Source: Limnomonas spitsbergensis (lineage: Eukaryota > Chlorophyta > Chlorophyceae > Chlamydomonadales). From it: a stretch of DNA of 64,000 nt. The position numbers and the translations under genes were made by a program. Location of the stretch: assembly GCA_037349105.1 (NCBI GenBank), contig JAYJMM010000028.1:1860001-1924000 (forward strand). Reading direction: 5' to 3'. A model generated the notes under the pieces. That model saw only the letters and a list, made by a program, of their open reading frames with translations. It was not told the origin of the DNA and did no database searches. Positions 25,801-35,958 of the stretch are shown in pieces (the stretch's first letter is position 1; every line of letters begins with the position of its first letter).

Positions 25801-28800
25801 CATGTACTCAGGATACATGTACTCAGGATACATGTACTCAGGATACATGTACTCAGGATACATGTACTCAGGATACATGTACTCAGGATACATGTACTCA
25901 GGATACATGTACTCAGGATCCCAGTACTCAGGATCCCAGTACTCAGGATACATGTACTCAGGATACATGTACTCAGGATACATGTACTCAGGATACATGT
26001 ACTCAGGATACATGTACTCAGGATGCATGTACTCAGGATGCATGTACTCAGGATACATGTACTCAGGATACATGTACTCAGGATACATGTACTCAGGATA
26101 CATGTACTCAGGATACATGTACTCAGGATGCATGTACTCAGGATACATGTACTCAGGATACATGTACTCAGGATACATGTACTCAGGATACATGTACTCA
26201 GGATACATGTACTCAGGATACATGTACTCAGGATACATGTACTCAGGATACATGTACTCAGGATACATGTACTCAGGATACATGTACTCAGGATACATGT
26301 ACTCAGGATACATGTACTCAGGATACATGTACTCAGGATACATATACTCAGGATACATGTACTCAGGATACATGTACTCAGGATACATGTACTCAGGATA
26401 CATGTACTCAGGATACATGTACTCAGGATACATGTACGCAGGATACATGTACTCAGGATACATGTACGCAGGATACATGTACTCAGGATACATGTACTCA
26501 GGATACATGTACGCAGGATACATGTACTCAGGATACATGTACTCAGGATACATGTACTCAGGATACATGTACTCAGGATACATGTACTCAGGATACATGT
26601 ACTCAGGATACATGTACTCAGGATACATGTACTCAGGATACATGTACTCAGGATACATGTACTCAGGATGCATGTACTCAGGATACATGTACTCAGGATA
26701 CATGTACTCAGGATACATATACTCAGGATACATGTACTCAGGATCCCAGTACTCAGGATACATGTACTCAGGATACATGTACTCAGGATACATGTACTCA
26801 GGATACATGTACTCAGGATACATGTACTCAGGATCCCAGTACTCAGGATACATGTACTCAGGATACATGTACTCAGGATACATGTACTCAGGATACATGT
26901 ACTCAGGATACATGTACTCAGGATACATGTACTCAGGATACATGTACTCAGGATACATGTACTCAGGATACATGTACTCAGGATACATGTACTCAGGATG
27001 CATGTACTCAGGATACATGTACTGAGGACACATGTACTGAGGATATATGTACTCAGGATGCATGTACTCAGGATACATGTACTCAGGATACATGTACTCA
27101 GGATGTTCAAAATACTTTGAATACCGAAATGCATCTAACTGTTCCCTAGCTACCCATTGTTGCTTACAATCATGTGATTCCAGAAATGAGAGTGCTGAGG
27201 CAGCAATTGGCATCGAACTTTTAAGCAGCAGAATGATATTTGCTTCTTATGGAAAAACTTACCCACTGCTCCGTATCAGCAGTAATGGCTCATCTTGCTA
27301 TCTCTGCCTTTTCCAGCTGCTGACCAGAGTGGGCTGACTGTGGAAAAGCTAGCAACAAGTCTTCACAAATGGTGTATCGGGCCTGCAATGCTGTAGCAGA
27401 TAGTGCAAGCCACAGGCCTGTTGGTGCATATACTGCTGGTAGAACCCATCTCCGCAACGGCGTATGACATCTTGTGGTACAGGGGGCAGAGAGCCAAAGA
27501 GATTTAAAAGTCATGCTGCTGGTATAGCCCTGATGCAGGTCTGGTGGGTACTAGCCTGATCCCCAGTCTTGACCAACAATCCTGCAAATGCCGTATGCTC
27601 AGAACCATCGGGCTCCAAGCTGTAAGCTGCACCACATTGGCACAAAAAGATATGCACTCCGACGTTTAACCGTACAGCGGATAGCTTGAACCATGCGCCT
27701 TGCACTCTGGTTATCACATCCCCTGCACCTGCTGGCCCTGCTTAGGCTAGGAATGTCACTGCAAAGAGGTCGGGGTTTGACTTTATCGCATATGTACCGA
27801 ACCGAACTCACAGTGTTTTAGTTTTTGGAGCTATGTGCCTCCCCATGCCAGTATGACAAGGGTTATGATAATAATGCTTGCCTGATGCACATTGATATCA
27901 CCTCCCCTACATCCCGAACCCTTGGTTAAGATCCTGATTCTCCATCACCCCCCTGTCCTGGCCCATGTTGTTATGATTCCGCTGCTCCATCACCCCTATT
28001 TCTGTACCCCTGTTGTCATGATCCTGCTCCTCCATCACCCCTCTGTCCCGACCCATGTAGTCATGATGCCGCTGCTTTCTCACCCCTATGCCTGGCCCCC
28101 TGTTCTCATGATCGTGCTCCTTAATTCCGTCTTTCCCGCTGCTCCTTCAACCTGCTTCACCCTTTTCTCATATGCTCCTGCTGTTGCTTTCCTCCTCTTT
28201 GTAATCATGCCCCTCTCCCAGGATGCATGGCAATTGCGAGCCCACATGTCTAGCCAACATCACATGTGTGAGGAACCAGACTGTGTAGACTGCCTGATCG
28301 CTTTTGCGACGGAGGAAGAGCTCAAGCAGCACTATTTCCAGCAGCATTCCAGGTGGGGAAGGAGAGAACAGTGCCTATTTTACCTTGGCTCAGCATCCGT
28401 GCAGTCCAGCATCCGACTAGCCTTAAAACTGCTTAAATCCGTGTGGGGGGCATTTCTGGGAACGAAATGTCCAAGAAAGCACGGCCATAGCCCACTTTCA
28501 CTTTCATTTGTTTTTGCTCGATGAATGTGAGATGGCCTTCATGCGCGTCGACAGTTGGCACATTGACGCGTGGTTCTAGCCTAAGCAATTACTAGTTTCT
28601 CCTTGTATAGCAACAAAGTTTTACCGGTTTGCTATGCATGGGGGTCCAGGATGCACAATCCAAGGATGCACAATCCAAGGATGTACACTGAGTTCTGTTA
28701 GGTCTCGTAGGACATCAGTAACGTTGCGCTGAAAGGGGGCAGAAAATCAGTGGTGATGCTGCGCAACACAAAAATGGCAGTGTGTCACGCAAGCCGTCTT

Positions 28801-31800
28801 TAAGAGGGCATGACTGCAAGACGTACTGGTACCTGCAGTATCCAGTCCATCCGCCCCCCCTTTGCTTGCCAGACAGTAAAAATTATAGAATAGTTCAGCC
28901 CTTCCCACCCTGCCCTGCCCACGGCAGCTCAGACTCAGACGTGGCCTCGATCTTGCCCAGCCTTTTTGTTTCGCTAGCTTAATTAATAGAGGTGTGCTGC
29001 CTCTATAATGAAGCCCAGACACTCATGGCATGTAAAGCGTGCCTCTGAGACTTTCAAAAATCAGTGTTTGTGCGCCGGGCCAAATTCAAAGCATATAGGG
29101 TTGCTCCTGGGGAGCAGCTGACGCCGTAAGGCAGACATTGAAATGCCTCTTGGTCACCAGGTTGATGACCACCAGCTTGGCGCGGTGGAACTAGGCCGCA
29201 AAGCCCAGCTCACGGGCCCCCAAGAACGAGGGCATTAAAACCGGCTGGGTGGCACGCTTTGGGGACCTAAGGAGTCATGGAGGGCCAGCTTTACTCCCTT
29301 CAGTTTGCACCGAGCGTGGACCAGGGCCTCCTCCCGAGTCAGGTTCTCCACACAAATGAGATACCTGTAAGAGGTGTCGGTCGGCAGGACCTTGCAGAGG
29401 GGGAAGGCATCGACAGAGCGGACTCCCTCTGCAGGCTGAGGCAGGCATGGATGAGCCAGTAATAGCGGAAGCAGCCAGGGTGCCACGTTGGGCTAGCAGG
29501 CCGTGCATATCCTCGGCAGAGCCCGCGAAACAGCAGTGCTGAGCCATGGTTGCGACAAAGGACAAGGAGGCGTGTCTGGGTGTAGGCCGGGGCACAGACT
29601 GCTGGTTTGGTTGTGTGTCGCTGCTGAGGTATTGCTATTCGAAGTAACATCTGTGAAGGGGCACTTGCGATCAGAGTGAGGCCCAAGAGGGCCATGATGA
29701 TGATTGCTTGCCTCCTAAGTACCCTAGGTCACCTCCGAGCTTGCTAACAGAAGCGGGAACAGCGCACACCACAAGTGCCAGCTCTGCAACGAACAAGATG
29801 GTGCAGGGCATATGACAGGCTCATGCAAGAACCAGGAGATGCAGAAATGGGCATAGCATGACATCACCACACAGGCAGGATTCTCCGTTGAAATTATGTC
29901 GGGACACACAACCGGATCCACAATTGGCCTCATGCAAGAACCAACACACGTAATTCATACAGGAGCTCGTACAAAACGGCTTCACGGAGGGCAACATCAA
30001 GCTCATCCCCATTTCCCAATCTATTAATCATATCCGGCACAGTCTACAAGAAACTCACCATGACACAACTGCAAACACCAGGCCTGACACGAAACCAACA
30101 AAAAAATGTGGATGCACAAAGCACATACAAGCTATCAAATACATGCACAATTGCACAGCATAGTGTAGACTACAAGAATGATGACACACTGAACTGCTGG
30201 AGGCACCAATGCCTACAAAGCCGACCAGTAAACTACCTTCGGAAATGTTTTTGGTCATTGCCTAACTAGCTAGTGGTCGTTATTTTGTATGGTAACGGTG
30301 CAGATGTTGATTCCGCCCCGAGCTGCGCAGTTCCCTTACCCCTCACACCCTTAGGGAATTGTAGTTTATGTTTTAGTACCCTACAAACTTGGCCCCCGTC
30401 GATAGCTACTGGGGTACGAATCGCATGACTGTTGCACCAGCAAGGCCCTTCAATGTGCTGGCATTCGAGATGTACTTTTAGCGATGGTAGCAGTGTTACA
30501 AAACCTAGTGAATTTACCTTAAGACCCTGTCAGCTGACTCTGCCCCTTCCCAACTAGGAGGCCGCGATGTCTAGACTCTTCATTCCGCCTCTTCCCACAC
30601 GCTGGCTATTCCACGCTTAACAACCCTGGCCTTGAACCGTAGGTCAATGCCACGCTGGGACAGCTCGAGGGCTAGACCGCTGGTCCTGGACCTGGGCTTT
30701 GTTACGCACAGGGCAGGCCTGGCAGCCCGCACCGGCTCGTCCACCGTGCCAGCTCGCGGCGCCCGGGCCGCCACACAGCAGCTTGGCCGCCAGGCGGCGC
30801 TCGCTGCTAGTGGTGGCTCATCCGACTTCCGCCCACCTCTCGCCCGCGACCTCGGAGACCTTTCGGATATAGGCCAACGCGGTGGCCTCGTGGTGATCGA
30901 TGACGACCTGGGTGAGGCAGGGCGCTATGCCGACCACCTCCCTGCTGCCGCCTCCAGGCGGGGGGGCGAAGCTTTGGGGGATGCCAGCGGTGGAGGGCCA
31001 ATGCTGGTCACTGGAGCGTGGGGTCGTGACAGCCGCCCGTCAGGTCTCATCTTGCAAGAAGATTTCCCAACCCTAGCTGCGGCCGCGGCCACTGGTCCCT
31101 TTGGGGGTGGCTCAACGGCCTCTTACGCGTGGCACCGGCAGGGGAGCAACGATGAGCAACAGCAGGATGCGGCACGGGCTGGAGCTGCGCTTTCATCTCA
31201 GATGCGGCTGCGTAATTTGACGGCACGCTGCATGTGTGGGCGGCGCTCGATGCAATATGCGCTACGAGATAGCGAGCGGGTGCCGCTGATGGAGTGCAAT
31301 CGCGAGTGTGAGATTGAGGGGCGAAGGCAGCAGCTGGCGCAGGCGTTCAATGTGAACGACCCGGACCACCATGTGGCCTACTTTGACCGCCACCGCTCGC
31401 CTGAGTACTCAAATGCCTTGCTACAGGTAATAATAACTGAGCTTTGGGGTATGCGTCGCTTCCGCGTGCTTCACTGTTTATTTTGTGGGCAGCAGACCAC
31501 CTATACCACCCCCACCACCTTCTCCACTGCCCTGCCCCCTTCTCTTCTGGACTTCCATTCTCAGGCTACGCATGATAACCCGGCATGGATGGAGGGCATA
31601 GAGCAGAAGCTGGCCGCGTTCGTGGCGGACTCTGTTGCCAAGCGGCTGGTTCTCGCGCCCATGACACAGAGCCAGAGGGCACTTGTGCACGAGCTGGCCC
31701 AGGAGGGTTACGGCATTGCCACTGTCTCCATGGGGTGGGTGCAGGCATGGGCTGCGTGATGAATGAGTTCACAATATGTACGCCCCAAGTTGTGGGTTCA

Positions 31801-32948
31801 GGACGCTGCTCGTCCGGCATAAGACTCCGAAGGGTAGGCTACCGCGCTAGACTGCTGGGATTAATCTGCTCCGTCACAGCCAGGCGCCGCTCCGTCATTC
31901 GCTTCTAAACAGAGGTTTTCAGGGTGCTCCTCCGGAGGGGTAGGTAAATCGCAAGGTGCTCCTTTTTGAAGGCAATATGGCACAAGGCTATCTTTGGTTG
32001 CTCATTTTTTCCCTACCTCGTTGCCTTCGCCTGATGAGCTCCTTGGTGCCTGCATGTATCCTTGATGCCGTCTCTGTAGATGATGTGTATCCTTCCTATG
32101 GCTGCAGGTCTGAGCCCCACCGATGCCTGAACCTATACAAAAGTGCGACGTCAGGTCTGCCATCGCGCTCGCTCTCTACGACCGCTGCAGCCTGGTCGCG
32201 TGAGGAGTTGTCTGCTGCGGCGGCCCAGGAGGCACACGCGACGCATCAGCTAACGTTGCGCATCCTTGGCATAGCGCCGGGGACCAGTCTGAGCTACTTT
32301 CTGCGCGAGTGGTCTGGCGAGTATGTGTTGACTGAGGCGCCTGGAGGCGAGTCAGCAACGGTAACCTTCACCAAGGAGGCGGTGATGCGGGCCTGTCTGG
32401 GTGTGCTTGGCGGCGGCATAAGGGGCGTGTTCCGGATTGAGCGCCCGCTTCCGCCTCCGGAGCACATGAAGCAAGCAGCCAGGCCGCACACTGCGGCGGC
32501 GGCCCTGCTGGCGTCCTCAATCCGGCCAGACACGGCAGGCGCTTCGGCAACCTCGTCATCGCACCTGGCCACTGAGCTCCCGCTCAGTGATCGCTGGCTT
32601 GTTGTCAAGAAGGGCGGGACCAGGCGGTCAGGGGCTGTAGGACCATCCCTGGCTGCCAGACCTGCGGACGCAGCGTCGCAGCTGAGCGGCCCTGTCAGCC
32701 TCAGGGCCCCCTGCACAGGACCTGTTTTGGGCCCGGTTTGCGACCCGTGGGCAGACGAGCAGGCCTCTGTTGTGAAGCGAAACCTTGCTGCAGACGTGGT
32801 GGTGGTGCAAGATTGGGAGCAGGTGTTGGAGGCACAAGAGAATGTGGAGATGGGAAGAAGAACAGCACCCCTTGAGGTGCTAGAGGACAGAAACATGTGG
32901 CAGGTGTTGGGTGGGGTGAAGGAGGAGCAGGGCCAGGTAGGGGAGTGA
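16019..32948 (+). CDS. ZNF598/Hel2-type RING E3 ligase fused to an R3H tail (10 exons)
   Basis: Reconstructed exons: 16019-16844, 17114-17162, 17849-18122, 18368-18469, 19740-19869, 20120-20208, 28222-28352, 30643-31426, 31565-31734, 32108-32948. They sum to 3,396 nt (1,131 aa plus TGA) with every phase compatible and all introns GT-AG. The order is a disordered N-terminus, a C3HC4 RING (271-311), C2H2 fingers to about 533, EDFPTL near 673, an NF-X1-like Cys segment (about 730-795) and an R3H domain (796-851). RING, then clustered C2H2 fingers, then EDFP(S/T/A)L is the signature of ZNF598/Hel2, which ubiquitinates 40S proteins on collided ribosomes in the cytoplasm. The R3H tail is not part of the family as I know it. 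Exon 4's start is the weakest boundary. Introns 2, 4 and 6 are filled with tandem repeats. Confidence 0.85.
17114..17162 (+). CDS. Exon 2: central RING ligands (49 nt)
   Basis: This micro-exon lies between TGTAG and GTGAGT. It encodes ETFFAFAVGACEHNEV and supplies C286 and H288. Its phases (2 nt in, 2 nt out) join exons 1 and 3 exactly, so C292 is split across the exon 2/3 junction. Confidence 0.85.
17530..17848 (+). repeat. Degenerate tandem repeat of the exon-3 acceptor in intron 2
   Basis: Three degenerate copies of CTTGCAGCGCACACTGCGTC plus the following CTGCGCCTACGCATATGCTAC lie upstream of the real exon-3 start, near 17565, 17645 and 17738. Spacing is about 85-105 bp. Each carries an AG resembling the true splice acceptor. 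Confidence 0.65.
17849..18122 (+). CDS. Exon 3: RING C-terminal half
   Basis: Acceptor CTTGCAG, donor GTGAGA. It encodes AHCVLRLRICYSDNRCPLC, giving C295, C308 and C311. The complete pattern C-x2-C-x11-C-x-H-x3-C-x2-C-x12-C-x2-C is a canonical C3HC4 RING. The remainder (to residue 383) is a linker without recognised motif. Confidence 0.9.
18368..18469 (+). CDS. Exon 4: first C2H2 finger
   Basis: Encodes CSVCDTGG, a hydrophobic/His segment (LLQHHLSSVH) and GRQ, a C2H2 finger as in ZNF598. Donor CAG|GTGGGA at 18470. The acceptor ATGCACAG|ATG at 18367 keeps phase 0. An alternative acceptor at 18333 reads FDNSPAAS but is out of frame with the finger, so the 5' boundary is uncertain. Confidence 0.7.
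18470..19015 (+). repeat. Minisatellite at the exon-4 donor (unit about 30 bp)
   Basis: About 16 units of the type GCGACAGGTGGGAGAGGGGG plus GCGAAGAATA start at the exon-4/intron-4 boundary. The junction ACAG|GTGGGAG is itself the first unit, so each later unit repeats a potential 5' splice site. The plus frame of exon 4 stays open to about 18805 through the repeats. Confidence 0.9.
19074..19465. repeat. Minisatellite in intron 4 (unit about 29-31 bp)
   Basis: About 12 degenerate copies of ATGGCTGCTAGGATGCATGC plus AACGC. Confidence 0.85.
19584..19739 (+). repeat. Short repeats containing the exon-5 acceptor
   Basis: Three or four degenerate 40-50 bp units end in TGCACAG, CATCCAG, CATCCAG and finally the true GCCCAG acceptor, each followed by G/A-TGTG-like sequence. 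Confidence 0.5.
19740..20208 (+). CDS. Exons 5 and 6: C2H2 fingers 2 and 3
   Basis: Exon 5 (19740-19869) encodes CGICL, FTWPDLHQHVQHSH and PFCKFCNEHFY. After a 250-nt intron, exon 6 (20120-20208) continues with DADEQYKHM, HYSCPICHRYG and AEHHYQQ. The joined KFCNEHFYDADEQYKHM matches the well-known C-K-F-C-x(4)-Y-x-D-x-D-E-L-x-K-H-M/L signature of ZNF598 and Hel2. A G|AT split codon joins the exons. Confidence 0.9.
20479..20540. repeat. 31-bp direct duplication
   Basis: CTCAATAGTGCACTC(T/G)TAG plus TGTCATGAATG occurs twice in tandem, just upstream of the large intronic satellite. Confidence 0.85.
20690..27105. repeat. 15-bp satellite in intron 6, about 427 copies (6.4 kb)
   Basis: Near-perfect tandem array of GGATACATGTACTCA. 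Point variants recur: CATATACTCA, ACTGAGG, ACGCAGG, GGATGCATG and GGATCCCAGT. Each standard unit holds the 8-bp palindrome TACATGTA. Variant patterns repeat at long range: an ACGC cluster at 22381, 23671, 25051 and 25576, and a double GGATCCCAGT at 24541 and 25921 (exactly 1,380 bp apart), so whole blocks of the array have been duplicated. The period is a multiple of 3 and lacks stops in several frames, so very long open frames on both strands are artefacts. The array lies wholly inside intron 6 of the gene at 16019. Confidence 0.97.
27106..27894. other. Intron 6 after the satellite
   Basis: Non-repetitive intron sequence without exon or element signatures that I can identify. Confidence 0.5.
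27895..28135. repeat. Minisatellite in intron 6 (unit about 50 bp, 4-5 copies)
   Basis: Degenerate units of the form TCATGATCCTGCTCCTCCAT, CACCCCT and GTCCTGGCCCATGTTGT, ending about 85 bp before exon 7. Confidence 0.8.
28222..28352 (+). CDS. Exon 7: last zinc-finger region
   Basis: Encodes DAWQLRAHMSSQHHMCEEP and then AFATEEELKQHYFQQHSR. This is the counterpart of the LREHFREKHFLCEEG segment followed by F-x5-DLKAH in ZNF598. Acceptor CTCCCAG, donor GTGGGG. It is separated from exon 6 by an 8,013-nt intron that contains the 15-bp satellite. Confidence 0.9.
28353..30642. other. Intron 7
   Basis: 2,290 nt with no exon required by the protein model. Small features are a tandem GGATGCACAATCCAA near 28650 and two copies of CATGCAAGAACCA (29822 and 29931). 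No coding or mobile-element signature was found. Confidence 0.6.
30643..31426 (+). CDS. Exon 8: linker, EDFPTL motif and NF-X1-like segment
   Basis: 262 codons (residues 534-795), acceptor CCGTAG, donor GTAATA. It starts with RSMPRWDSSRARPLVLDLGF, a post-finger segment like that of ZNF598, and carries LQEDFPTL near residue 671-678. It then has CMCGRRSMQYAL, MECNRECE and RRQQLAQAF. This C-x-C-G ... E-C-x(2)-E-C ... R-x2-L-A-x-A-F arrangement resembles the region just before the R3H domain of NF-X1/FAP1 proteins. Confidence 0.85.
31565..31734 (+). CDS. Exon 9: R3H domain
   Basis: 56 codons plus 2 nt, between TTCTCAG and GTGGGT. It ends QSQRALVHELAQEGYGI, with the defining Arg-x3-His of R3H single-strand nucleic-acid-binding domains (R833, H837). 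Confidence 0.88.
32108..32948 (+). CDS. Exon 10: post-R3H tail and stop
   Basis: 279 codons plus TGA, acceptor GGCTGCAG. It begins GSEPHRCLNLYKSATSGLP, like the conserved stretch after R3H in FAP1-type proteins. It continues with a possible small alpha/beta module (LTLRILGIAP ... SATVTFTKEAV) and a disordered region. It closes with acidic DVVVVQDWEQVLE. Confidence 0.85.
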
Positions 32949-33808
32949 ACAGTCGAGGGGGATGAGCAGGAGAACCAGAACTCCTATGAGTGGATCGCTC
33001 TTACTTGAATGCGACTGTATGATGTATGTGCCAACGGATGATTATCTAGCTACATGTTGTGGGTTGTATAAGCATAAATTATCATGCTTGAGGGAAGTAA
33101 CTCACCACCTGCTAGTGAGCCCGGTCGTTGGGTACATGTTACCAGTAGTTACGCCAGTCACTGTAGCAACCAGGTGATTGCCTGTTCCCCTCAATCCAAA
33201 CAGGGCGCCGCTGTTGAATGGGGCAGCTCAGGAATCGAGTTGTCTTGCACTGACACAGTAGTGTCGAAAAATACCGGTTTTAGTACGGTACGGAAGCAGT
33301 AAACGCCCGAAAAATTAGCCTCCGAATCCGTAGAGTGTCCTGCCCTGGCGCTTGAGGGCGAAGACAGCGTGCAGAGCCGGGACAGTCTAACGGCGAGCGT
33401 GCTCAGTGTAGATCATTGTAGCGTCCCTAAAGCTACTAGGTCTAAGATGAAATACTGATGTACATCTGGACTGTGCAATGGATGTTACTGTAATGTATTG
33501 CTAGGCATGCGAATACTAAAAACTGTTTTGTCAGTACGAGAGTGACCATGCTGGGATGAAGTAAGTCTAGGAGGGAGGAGGATGCCCTCTGTCTTCTGCT
33601 GACAAGCTCCGATATCCTCTTAAGCACCCACAACACTAGCACCGCCAGCCCCCCACTACACTAGACTGCAGTCCAACACAGCTTTGCAGGGGTGGACCCT
33701 TTCTAGTTGGACTCTACCAGAGGACGTAGTATGCATTGACCCTGTACTTTGGTGCCTTCGGCCTCCTGTCCATAACTGGGACTAACCTTCCTGGCATGAG
33801 GAGAGCCT
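32949..33808. other. 3' flank of the ZNF598-like gene, with candidate TGTAA signal
   Basis: The stop codon is at 32946-32948. A TGTAA pentamer, the usual poly(A) signal of chlorophycean algae, occurs at 33489-33493, implying a 3' UTR of about 550 nt. No other gene is seen before the retroelement boundary at 33809. Confidence 0.45.
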
Positions 33809-34027
33809 TGTCGCACCATAAAGCAGTAACTGCAATACTATGGTAAATACCGTAAACTCCGGTCAGGACACCTTAGAGAGGTGTCCTCTACTCACAAATA
33901 CGGTACATCACCGTACACTCATGCTCCTTGTACTACAGACAAGAGCTTGTTAAGAAGATAACTATAACTGGAAGTCCCTAACTGGATGTCTCCGTCTCGT
34001 GGGTACCGCCCCTACTACTTTACTCGC
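33809..34027 (-). repeat. Element 1 terminal repeat b2
   Basis: 219-bp module beginning (plus strand) TGTCGCACCATAAAGCAG and ending TACTTTACTCGC. It differs from the copy at 34664-34882 at two positions and from the element 2 copies by a further indel (about 15 bp) plus substitutions. Confidence 0.9.
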
Positions 34028-34661
34028 GATGTGCGCTTCAGGTCCGTGGCGGACTTCTTTCCTCACGGCAGTGACGGACGCCTACGGGCAGACTCAGTGA
34101 CTACACACTGGCTGCGAGTGCTCAGTGAGTTAAGCAGCCGAGTCGGATATTTGTATGTCTAGCAATTGGCTATGGTAGCGCAGGCCTTCTGGCCGTCTGG
34201 GCGCGATCCAGCCGGGCTATGTTAAGGGGCACTTACCGCGCGACTCGCGGTGAGGTTGCCGAGGCGTAGACTGCGTACTTCTGCTTCTGCAGGGCCTCGG
34301 TTCTCTTTACTGGGTACTTGTCTCCAGCTAGTTCGACTGAGGCTGAACTAGTCTTGACTTGTGTAGAGGTACTGACTTATTGGAGCGCTGAAGGTCTCAT
34401 ACACTGATGACGGCCGTGGCTTGTTACAATAGAGGTCTGTCCTTTAGAAAGGGACGAAGTAACTAGTTTAGGCAATTGCCGGGATATAGGGACCCGGCAG
34501 GCCCAATTCAGAGTACGGTGAATTATGCACTTCACCCTGCGTAAGCGGGTTTCTAGGTCTCAGTTCAAATCCGGAGACTCCGCAGATAAGCTGCGGAGGC
34601 CCCGAGGCCGCCGACTGCGGTCTACACGGTTCTGTCACGTATACGGTAATATACTGTGACA
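34025..34661 (-). repeat. Element 1 terminal repeat a2
   Basis: 637-bp module beginning CGCGATGTGCGCTTCAGG and ending TGTGACA on the plus strand. It is a diverged counterpart of 45718-46348 and 63225-63855. It includes the hairpin-forming CTCCGCAG / CTGCGGAG. Confidence 0.9.
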
Positions 34662-34663
34662 GC

Positions 34664-34882
34664 TGTCGCACCATAAAGCAGTAACTGCAATACTATGGTA
34701 AATACCGTAAACTCCGGTCAGGACACCTTAGAGAGGTGTCCTCTACTCACAAATACGGTACATCACCGTACACTCATGCTCCTTGTACTACAGACAAGAG
34801 CTTGTTAACAAGATAACTATAACTGGAAGTCCCTAACTGGATGTCTGCGTCTCGTGGGTACCGCCCCTACTACTTTACTCGC
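34664..34882 (-). repeat. Element 1 repeat b1
   Basis: Second copy of the b module, separated from repeat a by the dinucleotide GC. Confidence 0.9.
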
Positions 34883-35547
34883 CCCCCGCTCCCCAGCGTT
34901 AAGCCCTCCAGGCATGCGCGGGGAGCCGGAAAAGGGGTGTTACTGAAAGAACTTCTGGAAAAATATGTACGTAGATGCTCAAATCATCTCAGCAAATCTG
35001 CCTGGTTCAGGCCTTCTTCAATCAGAACTTAAAAAAAATCCACCGAGTCTCAGCTGAAGCGCAATGCGCAGAATCCTACAAATCCAAGCTGTTCAGCCCA
35101 CTACTGGCTAGCAAACAGAGAAATTTTCAAAGTTATCAGGTCAAGCTAAGAACAACCGCTGCTCTCGCCCCACTGCGCCATAGCCGCCTGGTCTTCACTG
35201 GCCACAGGAAATGTGCGCCGTAGCAGCGTGATCCGCCCCCTACTGTGGTATCATTGCCCGAGTTGACTAATTCTCCTCGCTCATCATCGTCATAACATAT
35301 GTACTACCGTAGCCTTGCTGCTGTGGTGTTTGAGAAACAAATTTTCACTATGCTGCTGCGATAGCTTTAACTCCACTCCTGCATCTTCCGTCTTCGGTCC
35401 GCTGGCTGCCGGCCCACTGCCTGCCGGGTACTAGGACCAGCCGCGCTGCGTCTGCATTTTCTGCTCTGTAGGCGCCTGCCCGCTCCTTGCCAGTTACGGC
35501 GTGGGTGACGTCACGTGCTCAGCGGCCTTGCCGCTCTGGGCTCGGCC
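34883..35547 (-). other. Element 1 3' UTR module
   Basis: Non-coding segment between the pol stop and repeat b1, homologous to 46585-47287. It holds TGACGTCACGTG at about 35507. At its boundary with b1 it has a purine-rich run on the minus strand (GGGGAGCGGGGGG), a candidate polypurine tract. Confidence 0.75.
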
Positions 35548-35958
35548 TCAGGTAAGCTCCTCAAGGGCTGACTCCTCTTCTTCCCTTGCTGCTTCCTTGG
35601 CCACCTTAGCCCTTCTTGTAACTGCTCTCGGGGTGACATTGGCCTCTCCCCGGCCAGTGGTGTACGAGATGTCGTACAACCCGTTCGCCATTGGTCTTGC
35701 GATGCCCCGCTCCATTTGCCTTGTTGCTGGGTTGGTGGCCATGACTTCCACCTCAGGCCTGTCCATGACGTTGGCCTCCTGGGCTGTCCTGGCAGCCGCT
35801 CTGGCTGCTGGGCTCGGCCGCCCCTGGGCCTGCAAACTGCGATCTTCTGTAGCGGGCCATGCTATTGCAGCGGGCCCTGCTCCCTTGTCATCAGGTGTGC
35901 ATTGTGGGCACAACCACTCGCCCTCTCGAGTACTGGCACCAAGCAATCCATGTGCCAA
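35548..35958 (-). pseudogene. Element 1 pol C-terminus: end of PHD finger and tail, frame-shifted
   Basis: Continues the polyprotein of 35862-43256 in another frame. It carries EGEWLCPQC, the last Cys pair of the PHD finger, and a basic/acidic tail ending LEELT. Aligning with element 2 shows a 10-nt deletion in element 1 just after CTCGCCCT (about 35926), which causes the shift. Confidence 0.8.

Noticed and set aside
20690..27105. CRISPR array
   Set aside because: Units are contiguous with no spacers, there are no cas genes, and the context is eukaryotic.
20532..27213. Open frames of over 2,000 codons on both strands
   Set aside because: They are products of the 15-bp satellite: the period is a multiple of three and lacks stops in several frames. 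The array lies inside an intron.
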